Shown here one piece after another: positions 1 to 7,713 of a stretch of 48,907 nucleotides of DNA. The notes below the pieces were generated by a model. That model did not search any database and was not told the DNA's origin. It saw nothing but the letters and a program-made list of their open reading frames with translations. The translations under genes were made by a program, and so were the position numbers. How positions within the stretch are numbered: the stretch's first letter is position 1; the number at the start of each line of letters is the position of its first letter. Where the stretch lies: the IMG/VR virus record IMGVR_UViG_3300014501_000007, positions 1 through 48,907 of that record; one strand, 5' to 3'. This DNA is from a virus.

Positions 1-123
1 CTGCCGTTTGAATTCAGGGTCATTCATCAGGCCCGCGTCTGCAATAGAGTCGATAACATCTTGAACACTCGCAACTTTCGCGTACTGCGGGTTAAATTCG
101 CGCGCTATGCGCGGTCGAACAGC
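1..123. repeat. terminal direct repeat, left copy (circle overlap)
   Basis: The first 123 bases are identical to 48785-48907. The repeat lies inside the coding sequence of an 82-residue protein and not in a non-coding terminus. This fits an assembly overlap of a circular or circularly permuted genome better than a T7-type terminal repeat, although the sequence alone cannot exclude the latter. The unique length is 48,784 bp. Confidence 0.95.
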
Positions 124-213
124 TAGCATATCCGCGAATTTCATATCCTTACGGAATTTGCCAACTACTGACCGCGCAGCGCCCACCTGCGATTGATACT
201 TAGCTGGATTCAT
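1..213 (-). CDS. hypothetical protein, 82 aa, interrupted by the window ends
   Basis: An ATG at 213 opens a frame that runs off the left end. After joining the circle it continues to a TGA at 48749-48751, giving 82 residues starting MNPAKYQSQVGAARSVVGKF. The product is basic at its N-terminus and helical in character, and I do not recognise the family. The start lies 7 nt beyond the stop of the 105-residue gene at 220-537, so the two are probably co-transcribed. The ribosome site is weak, which suggests translational coupling. GC content is high for this genome (33 of 60 in bases 61-120), a sign of possible separate origin. A strong terminator follows at 48689-48728. Confidence 0.7.
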   Translation of the reverse strand, partial: MNPAKYQSQVGAARSVVGKFRKDMKFADMLAVRPRIAREFNPQYAKVASVQDVIDSIADAGLMNDPEFKRQ

Positions 214-219
214 AACAGC

Positions 220-537
220 TTACTCGCCCAAGCCAAGCATCTTTCGCGCTTCGCTCTCACTCTTCCCGGTTGCCAGCAACACACTCATGGCAGCCTTAAG
301 GACTTTCTCACGCTTGCTCAGAGCATATTCGTACCGAGCTTCGAGCGCTTGATCCAGCAGAAGATTGACATAAAACTGAATCGGTTCAATTTTCAACTTG
401 CGCGCTTCCGCTTTCAAATTCTCCTGAAAGCTGTCGCGCTCTGCATACATCGCAACTTTCGCTTTGTTAACGAAAGTCTCAGACGCGGCGATTTCGACCG
501 CATCATTGAACAGTTCCACATCCTTTACACGAGGCAT
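220..537 (-). CDS. hypothetical protein, 105 aa, first gene of the minus block
   Basis: I chose the ATG at 537 because AGAGGA sits about nine bases upstream. A longer frame to 585 lacks such a site. The product starts MPRVKDVELFNDAVEIAASE and is rich in Ala, Glu, Lys and Arg, with predicted long helices and no cysteine. I do not recognise the family. It is the promoter-proximal gene of the leftward transcript from the predicted promoter at 653-681, after a leader of about 110 nt carrying two hairpins. That position is typical of early phage genes or regulators, but no DNA-binding motif is obvious. GC content is higher than in most of the genome. Confidence 0.75.
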   Translation of the reverse strand: MPRVKDVELFNDAVEIAASETFVNKAKVAMYAERDSFQENLKAEARKLKIEPIQFYVNLLLDQALEARYEYALSKREKVLKAAMSVLLATGKSESEARKMLGLGE

Positions 538-586
538 AACTATATCCTCTCTTCTTGCGAGTGTCCAAGTTGTCAAAGAACCCACA

Positions 587-647
587 GCCGGTAACTAGGC
601 TTGCTGAAGCCATTACAGCGTTACCGGCCTAGCTCTGTTTAGAGCTA
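587..647 (-). promoter_or_regulatory. structured 5' leader with two stem-loops
   Basis: In the transcript expected from the promoter at 653-681, the first hairpin has 7-bp arms (641-647 with 630-636, 4-nt loop) almost at the predicted start. The second has 9-bp arms (620-628 with 587-595) enclosing a smaller 5-bp stem (598-602 with 607-611). Both are perfect within the stated arms. They could protect the early mRNA end or regulate the 105-residue gene. No T-run follows, so they are not ordinary terminators. Confidence 0.5.
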
Positions 648-652
648 TTCGT

Positions 653-681
653 AGTATGCTCCTACTCCTGTAATTTGTCAA
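653..681 (-). promoter_or_regulatory. sigma70-like promoter, leftward (TTGACA-17-CATACT)
   Basis: Read on the minus strand, TTGACA (676-681) is followed by exactly 17 bases and CATACT (653-658). The -35 box is a perfect match and the -10 box matches four of six. It points into the minus-strand block beginning at 537. The rightward promoter at 1088-1116 has the same -10 box and spacer length, which supports both. Confidence 0.6.
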
Positions 682-1087
682 GTATTATTTCAGCTAATTC
701 ATTATCATATAACTTAGTAGTCAACTAGTAAACACTCATGCTCAGTCGCCTACTGCCTCCCTCACTAATAACCATCCAGTTAATATCGGGAGGGTCAAGG
801 TCCAAAAATTGAAAAAAATTTCAAAAACTCGGGGGGGCTCTCAAATAATTTTTTCAGAAAATACACTCTAGCATTTTAGCAGTATTAGCATCTTAGCAGT
901 ATTGGCAAATACTAGAAGATAGAGGGCTTTCTTTAGCAATATTAGCAAATACTAGAAGATAGAATGTTTTAGGATTAGAGGGCTTTAGTGCTAGAATCTT
1001 TCCCCGACCCCGGCGGCGAGGGGCGAAAGTGTACCGGGAAAATGATAAATTAGGCCTTTAAAGTACAGGTGTACTCTCTTTTAGAGC
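682..1087. other. non-coding divergent control region
   Basis: About 400 bases hold no credible gene on either strand. The stretch includes A-rich and G-run sequence (G7 at 831-837), tandem repeats at 876-965, and copies of GTGTAC near 1029 and 1069. It lies between the two divergent promoters and is a plausible site for transcription control or replication initiation. There is no direct evidence for an origin. Confidence 0.6.
876..965. repeat. imperfect tandem repeats (iteron-like)
   Basis: The core TTAGCARTATTRGCA starts at 876, 893 and 933. The last two units have a 40-bp period and share the longer segment ending AAATACTAGAAGATAGA. The shorter string TAGAGGGCTTT also occurs twice (920-930 and 976-986). 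Repeats of this kind in a non-coding control region could bind an initiator or repressor. Spacing is not regular enough for a CRISPR array. Confidence 0.6.
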
Positions 1088-1116
1088 TTGACTCTTCATC
1101 TAAAAGAGGGCATACT
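1088..1116 (+). promoter_or_regulatory. sigma70-like promoter, rightward (TTGACT-17-CATACT), within an inverted repeat
   Basis: TTGACT at 1088-1093 is followed by 17 bases and CATACT at 1111-1116. A perfect 10-bp inverted repeat (1076-1085 with 1099-1108) straddles the -35 box, as an operator would. A GTGTACTC octamer ends the upstream side (1069-1076). The expected transcript begins near 1123 and leads into the plus-strand block starting at 1226. Confidence 0.5.
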
Positions 1117-1225
1117 CGACGGCAGCTAGGGGTTTTCTCGTTTGGTGACGATGTTAAGCTCTAGCTTTTAGTGGTTCGTGTACATGGGGAAGAGAGCGCT
1201 TTAAGGTAAAATAAGAGGTTTCTTA

Positions 1226-1387
1226 ATGACTCAGCAGCTAGAGAACACGCATCTCGATCAACCTTGTGTTAGCGAGGATGTCAGTGTTAAGGAAGCAGTT
1301 GAGATTAAGGAGCCTCCTGTTTTTAAGGCGCTCTCTCTTTTTCTCCAGGAGTACGCTTGGGATAAGAGTTTGGTGAGGAGCAAATAA
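1226..1387 (+). CDS. small hypothetical protein, 53 aa
   Basis: The ATG at 1226 has AAGAGG upstream. The product is acidic in its first half and ends with a helix-forming segment rich in Phe, Leu and Trp. No family is recognised. It is the first gene after the rightward promoter, and its TAA is followed directly by the ATG of the next gene, so the small genes ahead of terminase look like one translationally linked group. The short length limits what can be said, but the ribosome site and tight spacing favour a real gene. Confidence 0.6.
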   Translation: MTQQLENTHLDQPCVSEDVSVKEAVEIKEPPVFKALSLFLQEYAWDKSLVRSK

Positions 1388-1534
1388 ATGATTGCGCGAA
1401 AACATATTATCGCAGCAATAGAGGCTGCACCAAGAGAACTTGAGTTTAAGAAATACTATATTCGTGCTACTTATTACAGAAATTCAAAATCGGGAAAAAA
1501 TTCAGGTGTTAAAATTATCTGGTGGATAAAGTAA
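1388..1534 (+). CDS. small basic hypothetical protein, 48 aa
   Basis: The ATG touches the preceding stop codon, and GAGGAG lies nine bases upstream inside the previous gene. The product is basic (many Lys and Arg) and ends KIIWWIK. It could bind nucleic acid or a membrane surface, but no family is recognised. The gene lies between two other small genes ahead of terminase. Confidence 0.6.
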   Translation: MIARKHIIAAIEAAPRELEFKKYYIRATYYRNSKSGKNSGVKIIWWIK

Positions 1535-1547
1535 AAAAGGAGATTTG

Positions 1548-1691
1548 ATGATTCATATTATTCTACTTGCATTTGCATTTGTGTTCTTCGTGCTGGCAGC
1601 TTTTGGTGTTTCACATCCACGAATTAATCTAGTCGCTGCTGGTCTTGCTTTCTGGGTTATGGCAGTTATTCTTAGTGGTTACGGTCATTAG
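1548..1691 (+). CDS. small membrane protein, 47 aa, two transmembrane segments
   Basis: AAGGAG precedes the ATG at a good distance. Residues about 2-20 (rich in Ile, Leu, Phe, Ala and Val) and about 27-42 are hydrophobic and are separated by a short SHPRIN turn, so the product is a helical hairpin in the membrane. Two-segment small membrane proteins in phages are often holins or membrane-active early proteins. Its position before terminase does not decide between these. No family is recognised. Confidence 0.6.
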   Translation: MIHIILLAFAFVFFVLAAFGVSHPRINLVAAGLAFWVMAVILSGYGH

Positions 1692-1699
1692 GACTAAAG

Positions 1700-2287
1700 A
1701 TGCCAATTAGTACAATTCTCACCGCGACTAGGCGCCGCTTAAAAATGGAGCGGATAGCTCGCCTCGAAGTCGCGGGGTATAAAGATGAAGAAATTGCAGC
1801 GACAGTTGGAATTACTAAGACCTATGTATCAATGTTGCGAAGAACTCCAGAATATATTGGAGTCCGAGTTGAAGTAGCTTCTGGAGTCTTAAGCGAAGCA
1901 GATAGAGTCCTTCTGCAAGATCAAGAAGCAACTTATGAGCAACTCAAGCAGCTTGTTCCGTCCGCTATGCTTACCATCAAAAACACTCTCCACAATTCTA
2001 GAAATCCCAAACTTCAATTCGACGCCGCGAAAGAAATTCTCGATCGAGAAGGAACCTTTGCGAAGATCTCGAAGAGTGAAATCAAAGTAAAAGATAAGTT
2101 TGAGTTTGAAGAGAATACTCTCATTGTAACTGATCTTCTCGCAGCTCTCCAGAAGAATAATCCAGAAGAAACAGAAGCTATGATGGATTCTTTTACGAAT
2201 TCTGGCCTCTCTAAAGAAGCAGAGAAGACGATTCAAGAAGGAATGAAACTTGTAGAGATGCCTTCGCCTACAGAAAAAATTCAGTAA
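1700..2287 (+). CDS. terS: terminase small subunit-like protein
   Basis: 195 residues. A helix-turn-helix at about residues 18-50 (DEEIAATVGITKTYVSML) is followed by a helical middle region and a charged C-terminal tail. Small terminase subunits recognise the packaging site and deliver DNA to the motor. The assignment rests on the HTH, the size and the position directly before the large subunit, 11 nt away. The ribosome site is modest, so coupling to upstream small genes is possible. A transcription regulator with the same HTH is the main alternative. Confidence 0.8.
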   Translation: MPISTILTATRRRLKMERIARLEVAGYKDEEIAATVGITKTYVSMLRRTPEYIGVRVEVASGVLSEADRVLLQDQEATYEQLKQLVPSAMLTIKNTLHNSRNPKLQFDAAKEILDREGTFAKISKSEIKVKDKFEFEENTLIVTDLLAALQKNNPEETEAMMDSFTNSGLSKEAEKTIQEGMKLVEMPSPTEKIQ

Positions 2288-2298
2288 GAGTGAGCTAG

Positions 2299-4164
2299 AT
2301 GGGCCTATCGACGCCTGATCTACAAGAGCAACAAGTAGTAGATTCAGTCAAGAGAACTATCGACTACGAGATAGATGAACTCGGAGCGACTCAGGTTCCA
2401 CGTTCTGTTATAAATAGCTGGCGTCTAATCAACATTAACGACTGCTCTACACAAGAATCCAAGAAAAGCGCAGAGAGGCTGAATTCATTCGCCTCTCTTT
2501 TTTATTTCTCGCTGCGAGTCCTGAAGAAGAACAAGCTTCAGACGAATCCAATCTTCAAGCATAATCTTCATTATCAGATGTGCCAAGCGGTGATGAAAGA
2601 TGGGCTCAAAGAAGTCATTGAGATTCCTCGTGATCACTATAAATCTACAATCTATAGTGAGTGCTTTCCTATTTGGCGGTCCCTTCCTTTTTCAAATAAA
2701 GACGCGGATTTAATTCTTAAGATCTATGACCAACTTGGTCAAGATGGTACGATGTATGTTGAGTGGATGCGGAGAGCGCATAATCAAGATTCAAGAATTC
2801 TAGTTGTATCAGAGACAATTAAAAACGCCGCCAAGCTAGGAATACGAGTAAGAAACCATTATGAAAATGGTGACATTTTCAGATATCTCTTCGCGGAAGT
2901 CATACCGGATGCTTCTTGCATCTGGACGAATGAGTCGTTACAGCAAAAGAGAACTAGAGCAGGTAGTGGTCACGGCGAGGGAACGTTTGATTTTATTGGA
3001 GTCGGAGCAGCCCTTCAAAGTCGTCACTATAATATCATTATCCAAGATGATCTTGTAGGGAAGGATGCTCTTAAATCAGAATTAGTGATGAATGATACGA
3101 TTGAGTATCATAAGCTTCTAGTGGGAGCCTTTGATGCAGATGCTGATAATGCGGGTCGTGACAATGATGAAATCGTAGTTGGAAATAGATGGAGCTACAA
3201 TGATCTCAATTCGCATCTCCGCGACAACGAAAAATATTTTAACTTTTCTAGACATTCAGCCCTCGGTGGTTGCTGCGACCAACATCCTCATGGAATCCCG
3301 ATCTTTCCAGAAGCTTTCAACATTGCTAAACTAAGTCGCTGGCGTGCAAGACTTGGAACATATCTCTACTCTTGTCAATTCCTTAATCTTCCAATTAACC
3401 CCGAAAAATGTAAGTTTGACACTTCTAGACTCCGTTACTTCCACTATGATAGAGACTACATCGCAGTCGCACGCAATGACCAGCGCGTAGATGATCAAGG
3501 TCGCGGCTATCGTGTAAAAATGGTCCATCATATAGATGAGAAGACTATGGAACCTGCGATGGAGGATGTGTTTCCGCGTAATCTTCAGCGCTATATGATT
3601 ATTGATCCTAATCATAGCGGACAGAAAGGCAGATGCCGTCATGCGATTACTATTACTGGTGTATCACAAAAGCCTCGGCGCATCTATTTGTTACGAACTT
3701 GGGCAGAAGCAGTTGATACTAATACCTTCGTCGAAATTATTTTTCAACTTGCTACTGCTTTTAAGATCAATACAATTCATATTGAGACGGTGGCAGCTCA
3801 AAAGTATCTCAAATTTCATCTTGAATATTATATACAAGCGAATAGAAAAACAAAACCTGAACTTGCTCATATCAGATTTGCAGACTTGAAATCTTCAACC
3901 ACTGCAAATGCTAAAATTGAACGTATCGATTCTGTCATCCCAATAGTCGAGCGCGAAGAACTCTGGTTAGATGCTCGTGACTGCTCAAAAGTTGTAGAAG
4001 AACTCGAAGCCTACGGCAACAAGAATGGCCTAGTCGATATCCTAGATACTCTCGGCTACGGCCCTCAAGTCTGGAAATTCGATGACGTAGACGATGAAGA
4101 ATTAGAGAATCTCGTCATAGCCCAACAGACAAGATTCAGAAAAGCAATGCGTATGTCTGCCTAG
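2299..4164 (+). CDS. terL: terminase large subunit (packaging ATPase/nuclease)
   Basis: 621 residues. The N-terminal ATPase has a deviant Walker A, EIPRDHYKST near residue 112, followed by VVSETIKNAAKLG and a Walker B, NIIIQDDLV near residue 250. The C-terminal RNase H-like nuclease is marked by RYMIIDPNHSG near residue 432, IHIETVAAQ, and an Asp-rich stretch near residue 590. The enzyme pumps DNA into the prohead and cuts the concatemer. Length and domain order are normal for the family. It follows the small subunit by 11 nt. Confidence 0.95.
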   Translation: MGLSTPDLQEQQVVDSVKRTIDYEIDELGATQVPRSVINSWRLININDCSTQESKKSAERLNSFASLFYFSLRVLKKNKLQTNPIFKHNLHYQMCQAVMKDGLKEVIEIPRDHYKSTIYSECFPIWRSLPFSNKDADLILKIYDQLGQDGTMYVEWMRRAHNQDSRILVVSETIKNAAKLGIRVRNHYENGDIFRYLFAEVIPDASCIWTNESLQQKRTRAGSGHGEGTFDFIGVGAALQSRHYNIIIQDDLVGKDALKSELVMNDTIEYHKLLVGAFDADADNAGRDNDEIVVGNRWSYNDLNSHLRDNEKYFNFSRHSALGGCCDQHPHGIPIFPEAFNIAKLSRWRARLGTYLYSCQFLNLPINPEKCKFDTSRLRYFHYDRDYIAVARNDQRVDDQGRGYRVKMVHHIDEKTMEPAMEDVFPRNLQRYMIIDPNHSGQKGRCRHAITITGVSQKPRRIYLLRTWAEAVDTNTFVEIIFQLATAFKINTIHIETVAAQKYLKFHLEYYIQANRKTKPELAHIRFADLKSSTTANAKIERIDSVIPIVEREELWLDARDCSKVVEELEAYGNKNGLVDILDTLGYGPQVWKFDDVDDEELENLVIAQQTRFRKAMRMSA

Positions 4165-4181
4165 TGTGAGGTTTAGATGAG

Positions 4182-4430
4182 ATGGTTAAAAAACCAACCT
4201 CTAGAGAAGAGGATGATGGTAAGATTTATACTGAAAGGGAATTACATAGGATAGTAGCTAAGTTAAGAGTGGATATATATGAAGGACAAGACATAGATAA
4301 TCCTTCAGTTATAACGAGGTTAGCTTTGATTGAGACAACGATAAGCGAGATCAAAAAGCTTAAATGGTATTTAGTAGGAGCTATTTTAGCTATGGTTGGT
4401 GGTATTATTATAAATTTTATCAGGCATTAA
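4182..4430 (+). CDS. XhlA-like small membrane protein, holin candidate
   Basis: 82 residues. The first 50 are charged. A short coiled coil (about 44-58, RLALIETTISEIKKLK) leads into one C-terminal transmembrane helix (about 60-79, ending IIINFIRH). This layout of cytosolic coiled coil plus C-terminal anchor is that of haemolysin XhlA-type proteins, which assist host lysis in several phages. The resemblance is by topology and pattern only. The gene lies directly after terminase and far from the lysin candidate at 24558. Confidence 0.55.
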   Translation: MVKKPTSREEDDGKIYTERELHRIVAKLRVDIYEGQDIDNPSVITRLALIETTISEIKKLKWYLVGAILAMVGGIIINFIRH

Positions 4431-4440
4431 AGGAATAAGA

Positions 4441-4605
4441 TGGAAGATTCTAGGCCACAATTTACATATTATACTCCTCCAGCGCAAGGCGCTAAGTTTG
4501 CACCGATGGATGAAGAGAGACTTATAAAGAAGGTAGTTCCTAGGATTGAAGAAGGACTAGAGGAAGAGAAAGAAGAAGATGGGAACAGTAAAGACATTCT
4601 TTGAT
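4441..4605 (+). CDS. small acidic hypothetical protein, 54 aa
   Basis: The ATG at 4441 has AAAGGA about seven bases upstream. The product starts MEDSRPQFTYYTPPAQGAKF and ends in a strongly acidic Glu-rich helix. Its 3' end overlaps the next gene by 27 nt in another frame, and the Glu-rich codons (GAAGAGAAAGAAGAAG) also form the ribosome site of that gene. No family is recognised. Confidence 0.6.
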
Positions 4606-4839
4606 AGTAAAGAAAATCTTCTCATTATGTTCTGGTTATTCTCAGGTATTATGGACTCTATGCCTCCTATTCCTCCGAACGCCTCTTGGCCTCTAGTGTG
4701 GCTGCATAATACTTTTCAATTTATAGGAGCAAACTTAGGTAATATAAGTCGCCGCCCTACACAAGTAATGCTGTCAACAACGACAGAGCAGACGCCAACA
4801 GCGAGTTCAAAAGTAGAAACTTTAACGACAACGAAATAA
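4579..4839 (+). CDS. small putative membrane-associated protein, 86 aa
   Basis: A hydrophobic segment spans about residues 13-55, with one probable transmembrane helix (LLIMFWLFSGIM) and an amphipathic stretch. A Thr/Ser-rich hydrophilic tail (STTTEQTPTASS) follows. The start overlaps the preceding gene by 27 nt, and a purine-rich ribosome site lies in that overlap. It belongs to a run of small membrane-active genes between terminase and portal, where lysis or inner-membrane functions are plausible. No family is recognised. Confidence 0.6.
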   Translation: MGTVKTFFDSKENLLIMFWLFSGIMDSMPPIPPNASWPLVWLHNTFQFIGANLGNISRRPTQVMLSTTTEQTPTASSKVETLTTTK

Positions 4840-4850
4840 GGGAGATAGAG

Positions 4851-5264
4851 ATGGCAAGCTTTAAATCAATTCTTTCAGATATTGGTCACGGGCTTAAAGT
4901 ATTTTTTGAGAAAGTAATCCCTGGTGCAGTCGCAGCAGAGCCTCTTGTGGATGCTATATTTCCTGGAATTGGAATGCTTTTTAATACAGTAGTAAATGAA
5001 GTTGCTTCAGTGGAAGGAATTTCAGTTGCGGCTGGAGCACAATCTGGGACAGGAACGCAGAAGCTTGCTCTAGTTCTAGGGAATCCGAATGTTCAAAGTG
5101 CTATCACAGCTATTGAGACTAATTTGGGAGTTTCAATCAATCAAACACAGCAGACTTCTATTATTAATGCTATTGTAGCACTTCTCAATTCTATTCCAGC
5201 ACCAGCTTCGAGCACTTCTACTCCGGTTACTCAAGCAGTCCCTACAGTTTCAGCAGCAATTTAA
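4851..5264 (+). CDS. hypothetical protein, 137 aa, hydrophobic and alanine-rich
   Basis: The ATG follows GGGAGA. The N-terminus (SDIGHGLKVFFEKVIPGAV) is amphipathic. A hydrophobic region at about 25-50 (DAIFPGIGMLFNTVV) and a second near 110-120 (INAIVALLNSI) precede a Pro/Ser/Thr tail. Similar small proteins near terminase in phages are often membrane or virion accessory proteins. No family is recognised and I do not assign a function. Confidence 0.6.
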   Translation: MASFKSILSDIGHGLKVFFEKVIPGAVAAEPLVDAIFPGIGMLFNTVVNEVASVEGISVAAGAQSGTGTQKLALVLGNPNVQSAITAIETNLGVSINQTQQTSIINAIVALLNSIPAPASSTSTPVTQAVPTVSAAI

Positions 5265-5276
5265 AAGGAGATTAAA

Positions 5277-5690
5277 ATGGCAACTACCACACCTCTTGGT
5301 ATCGTAAAGCTTGATGGCGTTACCGTGGCTAAAATGGAACTTCTTGAAGCGGCAGCTAGGAAGCAGTTTGGAGGCACAAATCTAAGTGCTACTAGCGGTA
5401 CGATTCAAGATCATGGTGCCTCGGCAATTTATGAATATGATGGAACTGATATTCTTACTATTAGTATCATCAAGCTTCCATCTATCTTTGGTCATAAATT
5501 GATGGATGTTCCTGAACTTCAGTCTAAGATTCTTGCTTGGGTTGAAGAGACTATTAATCCTCCAGAGCCAGTTCCAGTTCCGGCGAATGAGCTTTCGACT
5601 GCTATTCCAGCCTCAGTTCCGGTCCTAGATAAAACTACTCCAAAGACAGTTCCCACAGTCACTGTTCCAGTGGGAAACAAGGTAGAATAA
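5277..5690 (+). CDS. hypothetical protein, 137 aa, small domain plus Pro/Val tail
   Basis: A clear AAAGGAG precedes the ATG. Residues 1-90 look like a compact alpha/beta domain (ALG-type start, IYEYDGTDILTISIIKLP strand region). The last 45 residues are a low-complexity Pro/Val/Thr tail like those that dangle from small phage structural proteins. It ends one base before the GTG of the portal gene, so it may be coupled to it. The family is not recognised. Confidence 0.6.
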   Translation: MATTTPLGIVKLDGVTVAKMELLEAAARKQFGGTNLSATSGTIQDHGASAIYEYDGTDILTISIIKLPSIFGHKLMDVPELQSKILAWVEETINPPEPVPVPANELSTAIPASVPVLDKTTPKTVPTVTVPVGNKVE

Positions 5691-5691
5691 A

Positions 5692-7713
5692 GTGGCCTAT
5701 CCTCAAATCTTCCAAGTTAACTTTGGTGATACAGAGATGCCTCTGTTGCATAAGTATATCAAAGATAACGTGGAACATATTAAACTCCAAGTCAGGGGAC
5801 TCCGCGAGGATCTTTTACCTAAATGGGTAAAGATTTATCGCGGAACTCCTGCGGAGGAGGAGGCTACTTTTCCGTGGCCGGGCGCAGCGAACCTAGTTAT
5901 ACAAGTAGCAGGGACTCATTGTGACGAGCTTTTATCCAGAGTGATGGCAATCTGGGCCAACTCTCCTTTGTGGGTCGCAGAAATCTACGGTGACTACAAT
6001 AAAGGCGAAGCAGATGATCAGCGTGAACAGTTAGAGCGTTTTCTAGAGAAGCAAGCTTTTGAGTCCTCAGAACTTGATCTCTATAGAGTAGAAGAAACAA
6101 TGTTCTCTTCTACAATCAGATATGGAACAGGTATCGTTAAGATTCCATATGAATATCTCGTAGAGAAAGCCCCCGTGTTTATTCCGGGGGCTTCTGCTGA
6201 GGGTTCTGAGACGATTGCGAAATATGGATCAAATTTCCTGACTCAGGCAGATCAGACTAAATTTACAGATTTGGTGAAAAGAGATGGTCCTCACCCTGAA
6301 CCAGTACCTCTTAATCTTTGGGGCATTGACCCTAGGTATCCTAATTTATATAATGCACCTTTTGTTTATCATATCTTAAAGAAGACTAAGACGCAGCTTC
6401 TAGAGATGAAGCTCCATCCTGAGATTTATGACCCAGCTCTGGTTGATGATATCTTAACTCAAGGCCCTACCCGTTATGGTCCTGATGATTTTACGATGGA
6501 GCTTCAATCTTCTAAGAAAGCTTGGTGGGCAGAAGGAGATAATGATGAAGCTGGAGAATATGATATATATGAGTGCTGGTATCGCTATCGCCTTGGAGAT
6601 GTTAACTATAGCTTAGTCTCTTACTACAGTGAGAAGCTAGAGAAGACGATTGGTACTATCTTCAATATGTACCCAAAGAATGAGTCTCCATTCGTAGACT
6701 CAAAGTTAGCCTATGATGATGATATGTATTATGGTTATGGCTTTACTGAGATGCTTAATGCGTATCAGCAGGATATATCGAAGAATCATAACTGGCGTAG
6801 AAACAATAAAGACTTCGCAACTACAGGCATTGGTCGAGTTAACAAGAATTCCAAGCTCTCTAGCATAGTACAGCTATTTCCAGGTCTTCTTATCCCTTCA
6901 GATGCGGGAGAAATAGAACCTCTTCAGTTTGGAGCTGGAGCTTTACAATATGGAGTAGAAGATGAGCAGCTCACTTTAGCCCTGGCTAAAGAAAGAAGTG
7001 GCGTTGATCCTGCTATCGGCGGAGCAGGAGGAGGAGTTGTAAATGCAAAGAGAGGAATCTATAGCGCCCAAGGCACTGCCGCCGTTATGCAACAGCAGAA
7101 TAATAGAAACAATCTGCGTATGTCCGATATGCGAAGCGCCCATGTTCGTATTGGGAGAAAGATTCTTAATATTTATTCGCATTTTGGCATATCAACCAAA
7201 CTGCGGATGCTGGGTGATAATGCCGAGGTCTTATCCGCAGCGCTTAAGATGTATAAGGACGAAAAACTGGGCCTTGGAATTAAAGCCAGCACTGCTTCAG
7301 TCAATAGAGAACTTGAAAAACAGAACGACATCTTACTCTCAGCTACCCTTGAGAGACTTTATGCAGGAGATGCTCAAATAATCCAGTCTCTAGTGACTCC
7401 TGGGATTAGTAAAGAGCTTGGAGCATATTATTTAGAGGTTCTTGCTGCGAAGAATTCCTTGATGAAACATATCTTGAGGAACTTCGGAAGAGATGACGTA
7501 GATAGATTAGTACCAGTACCAGATTTCTTGAAAAAAGCGAGAGGAGCGTTGTCTAATGGAAGCGGAGCAAACGGAGTTGCAAGTCCTGGTGGTCAAACTA
7601 TTCAAGGCCAAGGACAAAATCAAGGAGCTATTCCAGTCGGAGGCGGGCAAACTGGTGGTGGAGTACCTTCAAATACTCCGCCAGTACAATCTGGAGAGCC
7701 TAGCATACAGTAG
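5692..7713 (+). CDS. portal protein
   Basis: 673 residues with a GTG start one base after the previous stop. The portal forms the dodecameric ring at the capsid vertex through which DNA passes. Support comes from size, place between terminase and scaffold/capsid genes, and the N-terminal pattern FPWPGAANLVIQVAGTHCDE typical of podovirus-type portals, followed by the long helical core. The last 50 residues are Gly/Gln/Pro-rich (GGQTIQGQGQNQGAIPVGGG) and are written over by another gene starting at 7556. Confidence 0.9.
   Translation: MAYPQIFQVNFGDTEMPLLHKYIKDNVEHIKLQVRGLREDLLPKWVKIYRGTPAEEEATFPWPGAANLVIQVAGTHCDELLSRVMAIWANSPLWVAEIYGDYNKGEADDQREQLERFLEKQAFESSELDLYRVEETMFSSTIRYGTGIVKIPYEYLVEKAPVFIPGASAEGSETIAKYGSNFLTQADQTKFTDLVKRDGPHPEPVPLNLWGIDPRYPNLYNAPFVYHILKKTKTQLLEMKLHPEIYDPALVDDILTQGPTRYGPDDFTMELQSSKKAWWAEGDNDEAGEYDIYECWYRYRLGDVNYSLVSYYSEKLEKTIGTIFNMYPKNESPFVDSKLAYDDDMYYGYGFTEMLNAYQQDISKNHNWRRNNKDFATTGIGRVNKNSKLSSIVQLFPGLLIPSDAGEIEPLQFGAGALQYGVEDEQLTLALAKERSGVDPAIGGAGGGVVNAKRGIYSAQGTAAVMQQQNNRNNLRMSDMRSAHVRIGRKILNIYSHFGISTKLRMLGDNAEVLSAALKMYKDEKLGLGIKASTASVNRELEKQNDILLSATLERLYAGDAQIIQSLVTPGISKELGAYYLEVLAAKNSLMKHILRNFGRDDVDRLVPVPDFLKKARGALSNGSGANGVASPGGQTIQGQGQNQGAIPVGGGQTGGGVPSNTPPVQSGEPSIQ

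Noticed and set aside
193-594. Plus-strand 133-codon frame
   Set aside because: It is the antisense of the 105-residue minus-strand gene, lacks a ribosome site and has a composition typical of a shadow frame.
876-965. CRISPR array
   Set aside because: Only two to three imperfect repeats with unequal spacing and no cas genes.
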